The notes beneath the pieces are model-generated. The model saw only the letters and a program-made list of their open reading frames with translations. It ran no database searches and was not told the origin of the DNA. From Candidatus Poribacteria bacterium (lineage in GTDB: Bacteria > Poribacteria > WGA-4E > WGA-3G), in the NCBI GenBank assembly GCA_022827885.1, contig JAJEIP010000003.1:1-64000 (forward strand): a DNA stretch of 64,000 bases, in the 5' to 3' direction. Made by a program: the position numbers and the translations under genes. How positions within the stretch are numbered: position 1 is the stretch's first letter; every line of letters begins with the position of its first letter. Shown here one piece after another: positions 33,766 to 43,347 of this stretch.

Positions 33766-36381
33766 TTATTTTACGACCACGAGCCGTCTTGTCTGTGTGA
33801 ATGTTGGTGTTTCTAACTCACATACGTAAACACCACTCGCCACGCGCTCCCCTAATTCGTTTTTGCCATCCCAATATGCGGCTTTACTTCGATTCAGGTA
33901 ATACCCTGATATTTGATGCCCAATAAAAAGTGTACGCACGATACGGCCTGTTGCGTCGTAGATGCGTATCGTGATATCACTATCTGTTGCGAGCTGGTAA
34001 GGGATCCAAGTCTCTGGATTAAAGGGGTTCGGATAGTTAGGATAGAGTCTGGTCTCCAAGGGACTATCAACAGGCATTAACAGTTGCTTTAAAAAGCGTC
34101 TTACCAATGCTATTTGTGTAGCGTCTCCTGGGATTTCTTCAATTTTTTGGTAAAAAGAATGGAGGAACACAATAGCGGCATTTGGTAACGAAGCAATACT
34201 ATTTGATATAGCAGTGGATCTCGGGACAGTTTGATGTTCCTGAATCGGTGCTGCAGCGATGCTTTGATTTTCTTCAATAATCTTGATAATCCAAACCAGA
34301 TCTTCAAGGTCTACTTGCTTATCTTTATTGGTATCAACTCGGAGGTCTGTAGGAGGATTTTCTCCGAAGTGCACCATGACCCTAAGGAGGTCAAGTATAT
34401 CTACTTGTCCATCCTGATTGACATCGCCGGGAATTGATGTTTGGACCCCATCTTCGACGACGCGTAACACTTGATTGACTGTTACATCTGTCAATTTTTG
34501 AACGATACCGCTGGGCCAGTGGATAGTTAATTCGCTGACTTTCTCGTTTTGAGCGAGTCCAAAATGGATGCGTTTCTGGTCTTGTTGTGCCCAGTGAATG
34601 CCACCTCCATTTTCCCGGAGTTGCGTTTTACCGTCAGGCGTAGTTGCGAAAAGCCTGGCGCCGATTCCATCGCGATTGGAAACCGTCCCCTCTAAATCAA
34701 TTTGTAACCAATTATTGCCACCCCCAACGTTTCGGAAAAGCTGATCGGGTCCCTCGCTAACAGGGTATGCCCCCCTGCCATTGGTGACAAACAGGTCAAG
34801 ATAACCATCTTTGTCATAGTCAGCCATTGTCACGCTCTGTCCTTGCCCCTGCATACTTCCACTTGCCCCGCCAGCATCAGCGCGCTGGAGAAAAGTACCG
34901 TTTCCTTGGTTTTCGTAAAGGTGATTCGGAAGGTTCCCAGTACTAATTGAACGAACAAGATATAGATCAATATCCATATCGTTATCAAAGTCCCCTGCTG
35001 CAACACAACATCCATTTTCAAAAGCATTAAAAGTTCCCATGGTTCTCGCATACTGGAACCTATTTCCTTGGTTCATCAACAGTTGAGACTTCGGTTGCGT
35101 GCGTAGATCTGCCAGGTCAAAGTTAATAGTTTGTAGTTCTGATATAGGTTGTGTTGCTTCTACGGCTCCTATTGAAGAAGGCAATTTGTAGATAAGCGTC
35201 CATGTGTGCGTATCCGGTTGATAACCGATATAGATCCCATACACGGCAGTTTCAGGACGCGGTTTTAGACCGACGACTCTTGGATCATTCGGAGAGAGCG
35301 TGACTTCAAAGGTCGCGGATCGGAGATTCGGTGTTACACCGCGAAACTCGCCTCCCTCGAATTCTGTCACTTTGTGTCCATCGGCACCGATGTTAACCAA
35401 AGGTAATCTCGGTCCCCATTCCGAGTAAATTTGAAAGGAGACATCACCTTCAGTTTTGAAACTCGCCCCTTTCTCTGTTGGGTTGTTTCGTATGTCCAAT
35501 TTTAATTTCCAAGGATCCACCTGCTCTACGTAAGCCTGATAAACCGCGCGAGCGAAAAAGAAATCAGGGAGTAGATCTCCGTTGAAATCTGCAATTGCAG
35601 CATCTTGGACAGAGTACCCCGTCGGAATACTGAACGTACCGACCAAATCTATAAAGGAACTTCCGGAGGTATCATATACTGCAAGCGGGTATCTCTTATT
35701 ACTAACAATGACCTCCATACTTCCATCTGCAGTTATGTCGGCATACTGTGCTAACTTGGCACTCCCTTGCAGGAATCCTGCCGAGCTATTAATATTTTCA
35801 AAGCCATTTACGGTTTGTCCGAACAGGACAGATGTAACTAAACCCCCTGTCTTATCCTTTCCAGCATCTCCTAACACAAGAAGATCAAGTCTGCCATCGC
35901 GGTTTGAATCAAACCATAGGGGTGTCCTCCCTCTCAGATATGGATAATCCACACCGAATTCAGCGGCACTCTCTATCAACAGGTGGTTCTCATTTACATA
36001 GAAATGGTTAGCGTGATTCTTGTTTAGCCTCCCTGAGCCACCCCCGGCACCTGACAATATAATCATATCCTGATCGCCATCGTTATCGAAGTCAGCCCAT
36101 GCTACGCCGTGTGTATCTGAAGTGGGATTCGCGTCCCAAACCTCGTCAATAATATTTGTAAAGGTGCCGTCACCATTATTCCGATATAAACTGGGTTTAT
36201 GCCGATGATTCGTCGCCCATAAGTCAAGGTATCCGTCGCCATCAAAATCCCCCCAAGCATTCCCCCAACTTTCACCGATTCGGGTGATTCCCGCCTGCTG
36301 TGATACATCTTCAAATCGCATTTCACTGAACGCCGTGGACAGCAGGGAAAAAATGATCAGGAACGTTATTAAAATCCGCAT
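33766..36381 (-). CDS. Secreted FG-GAP/ASPIC repeat protein with dockerin and C-terminal sorting module
   Basis: This 871-residue protein has a signal peptide (MRILITFLIIFSLLSTAFS) and several FG-GAP/VCBS calcium loops (DFDGDGYLDLW, DFDNDGDQDM, DFDNDMDIDLYLV, DYDKDGYLDLF) that build a beta-propeller. An ASPIC/UnbV segment (IGARLFATTPDGKTQLRENG) and two dockerin-like loops (DVNQDGQVDILDLLRVMVHF; DTNKDKQVDLEDLVWII) follow. The end is a ~95-residue FlgD-like module starting YPNYPNPFNPETWIPYQLA and ending RRLVVVK, the Poribacteria-style secretion/sorting signal. It may bind glycans at the cell surface. It sits inside the polysaccharide locus, but its role there is unproven. Confidence 0.9.
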   Translation of the reverse strand: MRILITFLIIFSLLSTAFSEMRFEDVSQQAGITRIGESWGNAWGDFDGDGYLDLWATNHRHKPSLYRNNGDGTFTNIIDEVWDANPTSDTHGVAWADFDNDGDQDMIILSGAGGGSGRLNKNHANHFYVNENHLLIESAAEFGVDYPYLRGRTPLWFDSNRDGRLDLLVLGDAGKDKTGGLVTSVLFGQTVNGFENINSSAGFLQGSAKLAQYADITADGSMEVIVSNKRYPLAVYDTSGSSFIDLVGTFSIPTGYSVQDAAIADFNGDLLPDFFFARAVYQAYVEQVDPWKLKLDIRNNPTEKGASFKTEGDVSFQIYSEWGPRLPLVNIGADGHKVTEFEGGEFRGVTPNLRSATFEVTLSPNDPRVVGLKPRPETAVYGIYIGYQPDTHTWTLIYKLPSSIGAVEATQPISELQTINFDLADLRTQPKSQLLMNQGNRFQYARTMGTFNAFENGCCVAAGDFDNDMDIDLYLVRSISTGNLPNHLYENQGNGTFLQRADAGGASGSMQGQGQSVTMADYDKDGYLDLFVTNGRGAYPVSEGPDQLFRNVGGGNNWLQIDLEGTVSNRDGIGARLFATTPDGKTQLRENGGGIHWAQQDQKRIHFGLAQNEKVSELTIHWPSGIVQKLTDVTVNQVLRVVEDGVQTSIPGDVNQDGQVDILDLLRVMVHFGENPPTDLRVDTNKDKQVDLEDLVWIIKIIEENQSIAAAPIQEHQTVPRSTAISNSIASLPNAAIVFLHSFYQKIEEIPGDATQIALVRRFLKQLLMPVDSPLETRLYPNYPNPFNPETWIPYQLATDSDITIRIYDATGRIVRTLFIGHQISGYYLNRSKAAYWDGKNELGERVASGVYVCELETPTFTQTRRLVVVK

Positions 36382-36404
36382 TTTTCTCCTTATGATACAG
36401 TCCC

Positions 36405-37607
36405 TTATAAAAACTGTTGATAGATGCTCATAATCTTTTCATAATGAATGTTAGCATTAAACTCGGTTTCCACCTTGTGGCGTGCCGCACGCCCCATCTC
36501 TGCAGCTTCGCTTTTATGCTCGAACATCCACAGTAGTCGTTCTCGCAGTGCCTCTTGTCTGCCCGACGGAAAAAGAAATCCATCAACACCGTCTACGATG
36601 AGTTCAGGAATTCCGCCGATATCAGCCCCGATCGCGGGTTTGCCGTATGCATAAGCTTCCAAAATAGACATCGGGCAGTTTTCATACAGCTCGGATGGCA
36701 AGACCATACCAATACAATTCTGAATCAGTTCCCGGAGTTCATCGCCCTGCTTAAAACCGAGCAGGTGAATATGCTCACATTCATTCTGTTCACGCATACG
36801 CTGAAGTTCAGGCATCGCCTCACCATCTCCGACAATATAGAGCGGTACATGTTTGAGTGGCATCGCTGCCTCCATTAACGTAAAAATTCCTTTGGCCCGA
36901 TACAACCGCCCGAAATAGAGAAGATAGTTCCCCATTTTGAAACTCGGCGTGATGTCAGAGACCTCGACAAAGTTGTGTACAGTTGATATCTTATCTTCAG
37001 GAATACCGTAGGAGATCATTTTTTTTCGGTTGAAGTGACATACGGAAATGAAATGGTCAAACTTGTCATGTGAACCCAGTATCTGAGAGAAATAAGATTC
37101 GGTAACACTTAACGCAGTGCGAGCGAGCGATCCCTTATTGCATCGTTTCGGAAGGGCACGCCAAAAGTGTTTACCCGCACAAGCTTCACAAATTTCATCG
37201 TTTGAGATATGACTATGAACTGGACACGTCAACTTAAAATCATGTAACGTCTGAATGAGAGGGATCCCCGCTTTTTTGAGCTCACCCAAGATTGAAGCCG
37301 TCAGTTTACCGTAGTAGATGTGAAAATGTGCGAGATCAATTTTTGTGTGTTTTAGTAACCCTCGAACTGATTTAACAGCATCGTATGAATACAGAAAGCG
37401 GAACAAGTCGCCTACCGCCGGCTGCTCAAAATTTGCGCCGCGCGGGAAATAACGTTCCCATTCAGACGACTCATTTTCAGGATCTGCCGCCGTAAAGGGG
37501 ATGACTCGGTGTCCATGCTTTCTTAACAACTCAGCGAGCACAAAAAAGTAGCGATCGGACCCCCCACGGACATAATGATTTTGTGAGACATTCAGGATAG
37601 TGTGCAT
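36405..37607 (-). CDS. Glycosyltransferase family 4 enzyme
   Basis: The 400-residue GT-B enzyme has an N-terminal acceptor half (YVRGGSDRYFFVLAELLRKHGH), a Cys-rich insertion (CPVHSHISNDEICEACAG then RCNKGS) found in a GT4 subgroup, and a C-terminal donor half with LPSELYENCPMSILEAYAYGKP, where the E-x7-E motif contacts the nucleotide sugar. It starts at ATG 37,607 and lies 23 bases before the FG-GAP gene. The donor sugar is unknown. Confidence 0.92.
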   Translation of the reverse strand: MHTILNVSQNHYVRGGSDRYFFVLAELLRKHGHRVIPFTAADPENESSEWERYFPRGANFEQPAVGDLFRFLYSYDAVKSVRGLLKHTKIDLAHFHIYYGKLTASILGELKKAGIPLIQTLHDFKLTCPVHSHISNDEICEACAGKHFWRALPKRCNKGSLARTALSVTESYFSQILGSHDKFDHFISVCHFNRKKMISYGIPEDKISTVHNFVEVSDITPSFKMGNYLLYFGRLYRAKGIFTLMEAAMPLKHVPLYIVGDGEAMPELQRMREQNECEHIHLLGFKQGDELRELIQNCIGMVLPSELYENCPMSILEAYAYGKPAIGADIGGIPELIVDGVDGFLFPSGRQEALRERLLWMFEHKSEAAEMGRAARHKVETEFNANIHYEKIMSIYQQFL

Positions 37608-37777
37608 TCTGCTTAGGGTGGTGTTACTGTTTTCATTTTACCGGATTGTGGGATACGCACATTACGTGTAACAATGTGAGTGGTGGTTGAATTGTGTCGT
37701 CCGCGTCAGTAGCTAAACTCAGACAGAAACTTACAACAAATGCCGTATGTATTGAATTTTGATTTTCTATTTAGGTT

Positions 37778-38530
37778 TCAGGTTCCGACAAACTGAGAAT
37801 ATACATCTCGGACTGTTTTAAAGCCAGGGAGCATATAGTCTGGACGTGCTTGCAGTTCGAGCGGTGGATGGTTTTCTCCCAAAACAGCCGCGGCCGTCGT
37901 TTCTGTATAGAATCCGCCATCGGTTAACGCTGCCAATTCTTTTACTTCAACAGCTTTGCCTGTTCCAACATCATAGGTGCCGATAATATTTAAATTTTCA
38001 ACATAGCGGACAGCACGAACGACATCCGCTACGTGGATATAGTCCCGGCGGAAGGGACAGAATACATAACGAAGCGTCCGCCGCATGAGTTTTTCAGGGA
38101 CAGAATGGTTTTTAGGTGGGCGATTGTCCTCATCGCCATAGACATTGTAGAGCCTCAAAATACAATACTTTTCATTGTTTACCCGGATGTAGTCCTCAGC
38201 GACCCGTTTAGACCATCCATAGTAAGATTCCGGAGCGATCGCCGTGCAAGAGGAGATAAAAATGAGAAAGGCATTTTTCTCACGCGCCATATCAGCAAGT
38301 TGCTTTGTCGCTTCATAGTTCCATTTAAAGATGTTCGGGTCTTGATAAAGTGAATCGGCTATTGCACCGCAATGAATAACCGTCGTTGCCTGTTCTATCG
38401 AATCACACACTTCAGCAAACAACGTCTCCCACCGCTGAAAACACTGACTTTCATCAAGGGTGTTTGCCGAAGGATACGCTTGATGCAAGTGTCCGCCAAT
38501 ATAACCGCTGTTCCCCGTTAGGAAAATCAT
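37778..38530 (-). CDS. NAD-dependent epimerase/dehydratase (extended SDR)
   Basis: The 250-residue protein has FLTGNSGYIGGHL (cofactor glycines), SSCTAIAPESYYGWSKRVAEDY (Ser, Tyr, Lys of the active site) and a shortened C-terminal substrate part. ATG 38,530 has GGAGGTG upstream. It is shorter than most sugar epimerases (about 300-350 residues) but the active site is complete. It likely makes a sugar nucleotide for the polysaccharide. Confidence 0.88.
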   Translation of the reverse strand: MIFLTGNSGYIGGHLHQAYPSANTLDESQCFQRWETLFAEVCDSIEQATTVIHCGAIADSLYQDPNIFKWNYEATKQLADMAREKNAFLIFISSCTAIAPESYYGWSKRVAEDYIRVNNEKYCILRLYNVYGDEDNRPPKNHSVPEKLMRRTLRYVFCPFRRDYIHVADVVRAVRYVENLNIIGTYDVGTGKAVEVKELAALTDGGFYTETTAAAVLGENHPPLELQARPDYMLPGFKTVRDVYSQFVGT

Positions 38531-38758
38531 AGAAATCACCTCCCTACACAAAATAGGTATAATCTTTGCTTAAACCAGTGATGCGGGCGTAAAAACCTTC
38601 AGAAACCGTGGAAAAATCCGCATCCAAGATGCTAATATTGTAACACACTGAGTGTAAAATGTCAAATCCCAAATTACTGTGGAACACCTCTAAAGTCCGC
38701 TGATATTCAGTAGATACAGTCCTCTGTGTTGTGCCTATTTTAATCGCGGTAGGTCCAC

Positions 38759-39640
38759 TTAAGGCAATACAGTATTTACCCAACCATTAAGCCGTTGCGG
38801 GATTGTTGTGAGTTGCGCGCGGAAAAGGGTCAACCCAGCATCATCGGCAATCGGAACGGTTTTCAGTCGATAGGGGGCAGTCTTCTCCGTATTCCAGCCT
38901 ATATCGGTCGTTCGCGCCGATCGGAACCCCGCTGTCTTCACAATCTCAATTTCGCGTTCGGTATAATCACCGTTCGGGTAACTGAAATGGGAGCATTCAA
39001 TATCCAAAAGTTTCTCTAAATCCAGCTTACTCCCAAGAATTTCTTGTCTACATTCCGTTTCTGTACAGTGTGGTAAAATCGGATGGAACTGCGTATGCGG
39101 TTGAAAGTCAACGTCCGCTATCATTTCCTTCATCTCGGCGATATTCAGTGCCTGCCTCTCTGGATACCTCTTTTCAGGTTCAAAGTCAGCGGTATGCTTG
39201 AGGAACGCTAACCGTTCTACATTCGGCAGTCTTTTCAGTTTTTCTCTTTCCGCCTTGGAGTGCCCTTCTATTTTGAACCAGAAATGCCGATGCGTATCAA
39301 CAATCTGTGTGCAAACAAAGAGTGTCGGACAAATACGGTACTGCTTGAAAAGGGGCAAGAGTTCGATATTACCCGCGTGGCCATCGTCGATGGTAATTAC
39401 AACGCTCTTCGCGGGGATCCGTGAGAAATCCTTCTGATGAATAGCAGAGACCAAGGTATCCAGTGAAATAACCGTATAATGCTGCAAGAGATACGCAATA
39501 TGTCTCGCGAAAACAGCCGACTTCGCATCGTGATACATAAGGATAGCGACCCGGTTGCGGCAGAAGCATTCCCGAATGAGGATATCTATACCTAATAAAC
39601 AAATCAGGGTTGCCACTATATTTTTAAGAAAATCACGCAT
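38759..39640 (-). CDS. Polysaccharide deacetylase (NodB-like, CE4)
   Basis: The 293-residue protein has an N-terminal hydrophobic segment (IVATLICLLGIDILI) that probably anchors it, then NodB motifs: ILMYHDA, VVITIDDGHAGN (catalytic and metal Asp), FQPHTQFHP (metal His pair; the common HSxxHP is HTQFHP here), and FSYPNGDY. It removes N- or O-acetyl groups from glycans and may modify the surface polymer in the periplasm. A 200-base stretch downstream (38,551-38,758) holds only a weak open frame. Confidence 0.88.
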   Translation of the reverse strand: MRDFLKNIVATLICLLGIDILIRECFCRNRVAILMYHDAKSAVFARHIAYLLQHYTVISLDTLVSAIHQKDFSRIPAKSVVITIDDGHAGNIELLPLFKQYRICPTLFVCTQIVDTHRHFWFKIEGHSKAEREKLKRLPNVERLAFLKHTADFEPEKRYPERQALNIAEMKEMIADVDFQPHTQFHPILPHCTETECRQEILGSKLDLEKLLDIECSHFSYPNGDYTEREIEIVKTAGFRSARTTDIGWNTEKTAPYRLKTVPIADDAGLTLFRAQLTTIPQRLNGWVNTVLP

Positions 39641-39737
39641 CTATTTTAGTAGTTATCAGTTGCCAGTTGTCAGTTAGTTTTGTTAAACGCATACCTCTTC
39701 ACTGAAAACTGAAAAAAATCCGTACTGACGACTAAAA
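39641..39737. repeat. Short AACTGA-type intergenic repeat
   Basis: The spacer is built of variants of TTATCAGTTGCCAGTTGTCAG and ACTGAAAACTGA. Related strings lie at 13,568-13,600, 26,080-26,140, 32,570-32,640 and 47,940-48,090. All are between genes. They look like degenerate members of one dispersed family. Confidence 0.55.
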
Positions 39738-40649
39738 CTATTCCCCAGTAAGGAGTGCCGGATATGGAAAGCCTGCCTCGGCGATTCGCGTATCTGCGAA
39801 GGGTTCATAATGGACTGTCCCTATCTGTTTGGTAGTCAGTACCGGATCAGCACCATCCACAATGACATTGGCTATCTCAATCGTATCTGAGCTTCCCCAC
39901 CAATTGCTGGTCACCCCTAAGTCAAATTTCACATTTAAACGAAGTGCAAAAATATTCGTGTTCAGATTGTTGTTTTGAATAATAGATTGGACATTCTCAC
40001 AGAAGATACCGGTCTCATTTTTGGTGATATTGTTTCTTTCAATTCTCGGACGCGTTTGGCGTCCGATAGTACTGATGCCGATGTGATTGTCAAGAACGTC
40101 ATTGTGTTGAACGCGACCGTCACTCCCGTCGAGAGCGATGGCGGTTTTATTTTGACGAAAAACGCACGCTACAACAGTTGGGGATGTCGTTTGGATGTCA
40201 AGAGCGACTGTGGCATACTCTATAACCGCCCCTCTGACAAAACTCTCTAAATCGTGTGTGTGGTCGAAAAGGATACCGTTCCAATCGCCGGGGGCAGGTC
40301 CGATATTGTCCGATGTGAGATGCACAAGTCGAGTCACTGGGTCTTGATCCAAAGGGGTTCCGATCTTTAAAATACCTTTTACGCTGAGCAGGGCATCCCG
40401 TCTAAATTTAACAGTCGTGCCGGGTGGGATGTTGAGGGTTATATCCTGTGGAATCTCTATTGTGCCCTGTACAATATACGTCTTCTCAGAGTCCCACGTT
40501 TCATTCTCAATAAGTTGATGGTCTTTGAGGACAATTTCGGCGGTATCTTCAGGTGCTACGGGATTCGGATCTTCTTGCGTCGTACAGCCCACCGCTACCG
40601 ATAAACTCAGACAGAAGATGAATAGGCAATATATCAATCGATGCTTCAT
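39738..40649 (-). CDS. Lipoprotein with right-handed parallel beta-helix repeats
   Basis: The 303-residue protein has a lipoprotein signal (lipobox VAVGC, Cys22), then repeated short strands with Asn ladders (VQHNDVLDNHIGIS, IERNNITKNETGIF, IIQNNNLNTNIFAL) that form a pectate-lyase-like beta helix (PbH1 repeats), ending with a SNWWGS turn typical of such proteins. ATG 40,649 is preferred over an upstream ATG because it starts the signal peptide. Many such proteins bind or cleave acidic polysaccharides; no catalytic triad can be assigned. Confidence 0.82.
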   Translation of the reverse strand: MKHRLIYCLFIFCLSLSVAVGCTTQEDPNPVAPEDTAEIVLKDHQLIENETWDSEKTYIVQGTIEIPQDITLNIPPGTTVKFRRDALLSVKGILKIGTPLDQDPVTRLVHLTSDNIGPAPGDWNGILFDHTHDLESFVRGAVIEYATVALDIQTTSPTVVACVFRQNKTAIALDGSDGRVQHNDVLDNHIGISTIGRQTRPRIERNNITKNETGIFCENVQSIIQNNNLNTNIFALRLNVKFDLGVTSNWWGSSDTIEIANVIVDGADPVLTTKQIGTVHYEPFADTRIAEAGFPYPALLTGE

Positions 40650-40755
40650 TTTTTGCTGCTGTTCCAGTAAAGTTCGTATTTTGTAAAGTTCGTTGCAACT
40701 TTTGGAGATTTTCATCAAAAAATTTGGAGAAGAAGGTTATCTTAACGATAATGCT

Positions 40756-43347
40756 TTAGAGTCTTGGATCAACTGCCTCGCTTTCAAGTGCGAGAATCCC
40801 GAAAACGCATTCGTGAACACGAGACAACGGCTCACGACGCACAAACCGCTCAAGTGCCTCAACCCCCAATGCAAACTCTCGAAGTGCCAGGGAACGCTTG
40901 TGAGAGAGGCCGCGAGTCCGAAGTCGCTCTAAGTTTTGCGGCAGTGTATATTCGGGTCCATAGATTATTCGCAGGTATTCACGGCCTCGGCACTTTATCC
41001 CGGGTTGGACCAATCCTCGTTTGCCTTGAACGATAAAATCCAGAGGTTTGATGACTGCGCCTTCACCGCCTTGCGTAGTGAGTTCTTCCCAGCGACGGAC
41101 GGCTTCCGTCTCGCTCGCGTCATCGGTCAGATCAACCATCCCGTAGGGAGTTGCGCACAACAGGTCGTCCTCAGAATTTTGACAGAGTTCTGTAAGCATT
41201 TCCATGTGCCACAGATGGTCTTTGTTGAAATACACCGCACCTTCCGTTGCGAGTAGGTGGAAAGGCGCCAATTTCAGGTCCGCGACAGATTCGACATGCC
41301 AGCAGTATTGCTGATAAGCGTCGATGTATGCGTCGACTGCCCCTGCGCGTTGTCGATAGTTATCCAATACAGAATTTACTTCAATGCCCCGTTCAGCAGC
41401 GGTTTCCAAGGAAGTAATGGCGTCTCCCAAAGCAATACGGGCGGACGTTCCTACCGGGGCATATTGTTGCTGCAACAACTGCTGCGCCTTAACCGACCAC
41501 GGCATTAACTCGCAATCAAAACAGATCCAATCTGTGTTCAGCGTCTCCCAATAACCGACGCTGTCCACCGCAATTTTCACCTGTTTCAATAGCTCGGCTT
41601 CAATGGCAGCATCATTAAAGAAGTTTCTGCCGGTGCGTGTGTAACAGATACCAAGGGTGTCGTCCGCAACACCGAACCGTTTTTTTGCGGTTTCTGGATC
41701 CCGGCAAACGACAACAACAGCGCGGGATCCCATGTGTTTTTCTTCCCAGATGACGTTGGATACACCCTGTCTGCGATAATAAGTGAACGCCTCCGTTGGA
41801 TGTTCAAGCAAATTAGGTCTGTTTGTCGTCTCAGTAGGGGACATCGTCGCTGGAAGGTATATAAGCCATTTTGGGTCTATAGCGAAACGACTCATCACCT
41901 CAAGTGCGGTTATGGCATTCTCTTCACGGATCGTTACATTGTGATGTAACCGCGTGCCGACAACGCGCTTTCCGAGGACATCATCGATGTTTAGAATATC
42001 GCCGCCGATAGACGTGGGAACTCTCTTCTGGGGAGCTTCAACGGAATTCTTTTCAGGCACTGCAGCGGGGTGCGTCTGTAGAGGTTTCGTCGGTTCATAA
42101 TATGTTCGGTGTGCCGGGACAGACACGAGTTCTTTTTCAGGGTATCGCAACGCAGTCAGTTTGCCGCCAAAAACACATCCAGTATCAATGTTGATTGTCC
42201 GATTTACCCATTGCGGCTCGGCGACTGGCGTGTGTCCATAGACAACCATCGCAGTGCCGCGATACTCATCAGCCCAATTGCTCCGAATCGGCAAGCCGAA
42301 CGCATCGGTTTCTCCAGTCGTTTCCCCATAGAGTGCGAATTCACGCACGCGCCCCGATGCTCTGCCTTGTAATTCCGCCTTCATCCCAGCATGCGCGACG
42401 ACCAATCTTCCGTTGTCAAGTACATAGTGGCTCACCAAACCATCCAAGAATTCCGCGACCTGCGCCTTAAATTCGACTGATTCTTTCTCCAACTGAGAGA
42501 GCGACTCCGCCAATCCGTGTGTTGGATTCACATTTCTGCCACGTAGTGCACGCACCAGTTTTACGTCATGATTTCCAGGGACACAGAGAGCCGCGCCAGT
42601 CTTTTGCATCCCCATGACCAAACGTAATACTTCAGCGACCTTCGGACCTCGGTCAACGAAATCTCCAACGAAAATCGCTTTCCTGCCTTGTGGGGACTCA
42701 ACAGTTTCACCGTCCAACTGCGTTGAGATTTCATAACCCAGTTCCTTGAGTAATTGCACAAGTTCATCAAAACAACCGTGAATATCACCTATAATGTCAA
42801 ACGGTCCATGCGCATTTGTGCGGTTGGTCCACAAGGGCTGCCGTTCTATACGGATGGCGTCAACCGCTTCGGGTGTGGACATCACATAGACGAAATTCCG
42901 AAAACCTTCACGTTTGAGATTGCGCAGTGAGCGACGCAGTTGCTGGTTCTGCTGACGAATGACATGCGGTTTCAAATTGCGATTGGGACGTGCCTCATTT
43001 CTCTCTTGACAGAGTTTTGCAGGCATGTTAAACACAATCGCAACAGTTAAATAATGGTATTCGCGTGCCAGCGTAAGCAACGGTTTGCGCGCTTCAACTT
43101 GGACGTTCGTGGCATCAATGACTGTCAATTTACCAGCAGCGAGTCGCTTCGCGGCGATGAAACGCAGCACTTCAAAGGCATCGTTTGTTGCTGTTTGGTC
43201 GGTTTCGTCGTCCGAAACAAGCCCTCGGCAGAAATCCGATGAAAGAATCTCGGTCGGCTTGAAATGCTTACGCGCGAAGGTGGACTTGCCCGACCCGGAA
43301 GGTCCAATCAGGAGTACAAGCGAAGGTTCAGGAATCTCTATCATCAT
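40756..43347 (-). CDS. pnkp: Polynucleotide kinase-phosphatase-ligase Pnkp (RNA repair)
   Basis: This 863-residue protein has the size of Clostridium thermocellum Pnkp (870). An N-terminal kinase has P-loop GPSGSGKST (15-23). A central metallophosphatase has GDIHG (187-191), GDFVDRG (228-234) and GNHD (258-261). A C-terminal nucleotidyltransferase domain has the ligase lysine K537 in EEKHMGSR. The enzyme heals 5'-OH and 2',3'-cyclic phosphate ends and, with Hen1, seals them. ATG 43,347 (MMIEIPEPS) overlaps hen1 by 20 bases; a longer frame extends to 43,536 but lies inside hen1. All catalytic residues are present. Confidence 0.96.
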   Translation of the reverse strand: MMIEIPEPSLVLLIGPSGSGKSTFARKHFKPTEILSSDFCRGLVSDDETDQTATNDAFEVLRFIAAKRLAAGKLTVIDATNVQVEARKPLLTLAREYHYLTVAIVFNMPAKLCQERNEARPNRNLKPHVIRQQNQQLRRSLRNLKREGFRNFVYVMSTPEAVDAIRIERQPLWTNRTNAHGPFDIIGDIHGCFDELVQLLKELGYEISTQLDGETVESPQGRKAIFVGDFVDRGPKVAEVLRLVMGMQKTGAALCVPGNHDVKLVRALRGRNVNPTHGLAESLSQLEKESVEFKAQVAEFLDGLVSHYVLDNGRLVVAHAGMKAELQGRASGRVREFALYGETTGETDAFGLPIRSNWADEYRGTAMVVYGHTPVAEPQWVNRTINIDTGCVFGGKLTALRYPEKELVSVPAHRTYYEPTKPLQTHPAAVPEKNSVEAPQKRVPTSIGGDILNIDDVLGKRVVGTRLHHNVTIREENAITALEVMSRFAIDPKWLIYLPATMSPTETTNRPNLLEHPTEAFTYYRRQGVSNVIWEEKHMGSRAVVVVCRDPETAKKRFGVADDTLGICYTRTGRNFFNDAAIEAELLKQVKIAVDSVGYWETLNTDWICFDCELMPWSVKAQQLLQQQYAPVGTSARIALGDAITSLETAAERGIEVNSVLDNYRQRAGAVDAYIDAYQQYCWHVESVADLKLAPFHLLATEGAVYFNKDHLWHMEMLTELCQNSEDDLLCATPYGMVDLTDDASETEAVRRWEELTTQGGEGAVIKPLDFIVQGKRGLVQPGIKCRGREYLRIIYGPEYTLPQNLERLRTRGLSHKRSLALREFALGVEALERFVRREPLSRVHECVFGILALESEAVDPRL

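Noticed and set aside
38544-38783. 79-codon frame between the deacetylase and an epimerase
   Set aside because: It overlaps the end of the deacetylase gene, lacks a binding site and resembles nothing. It could be a decayed fragment, but the evidence is too weak to list.
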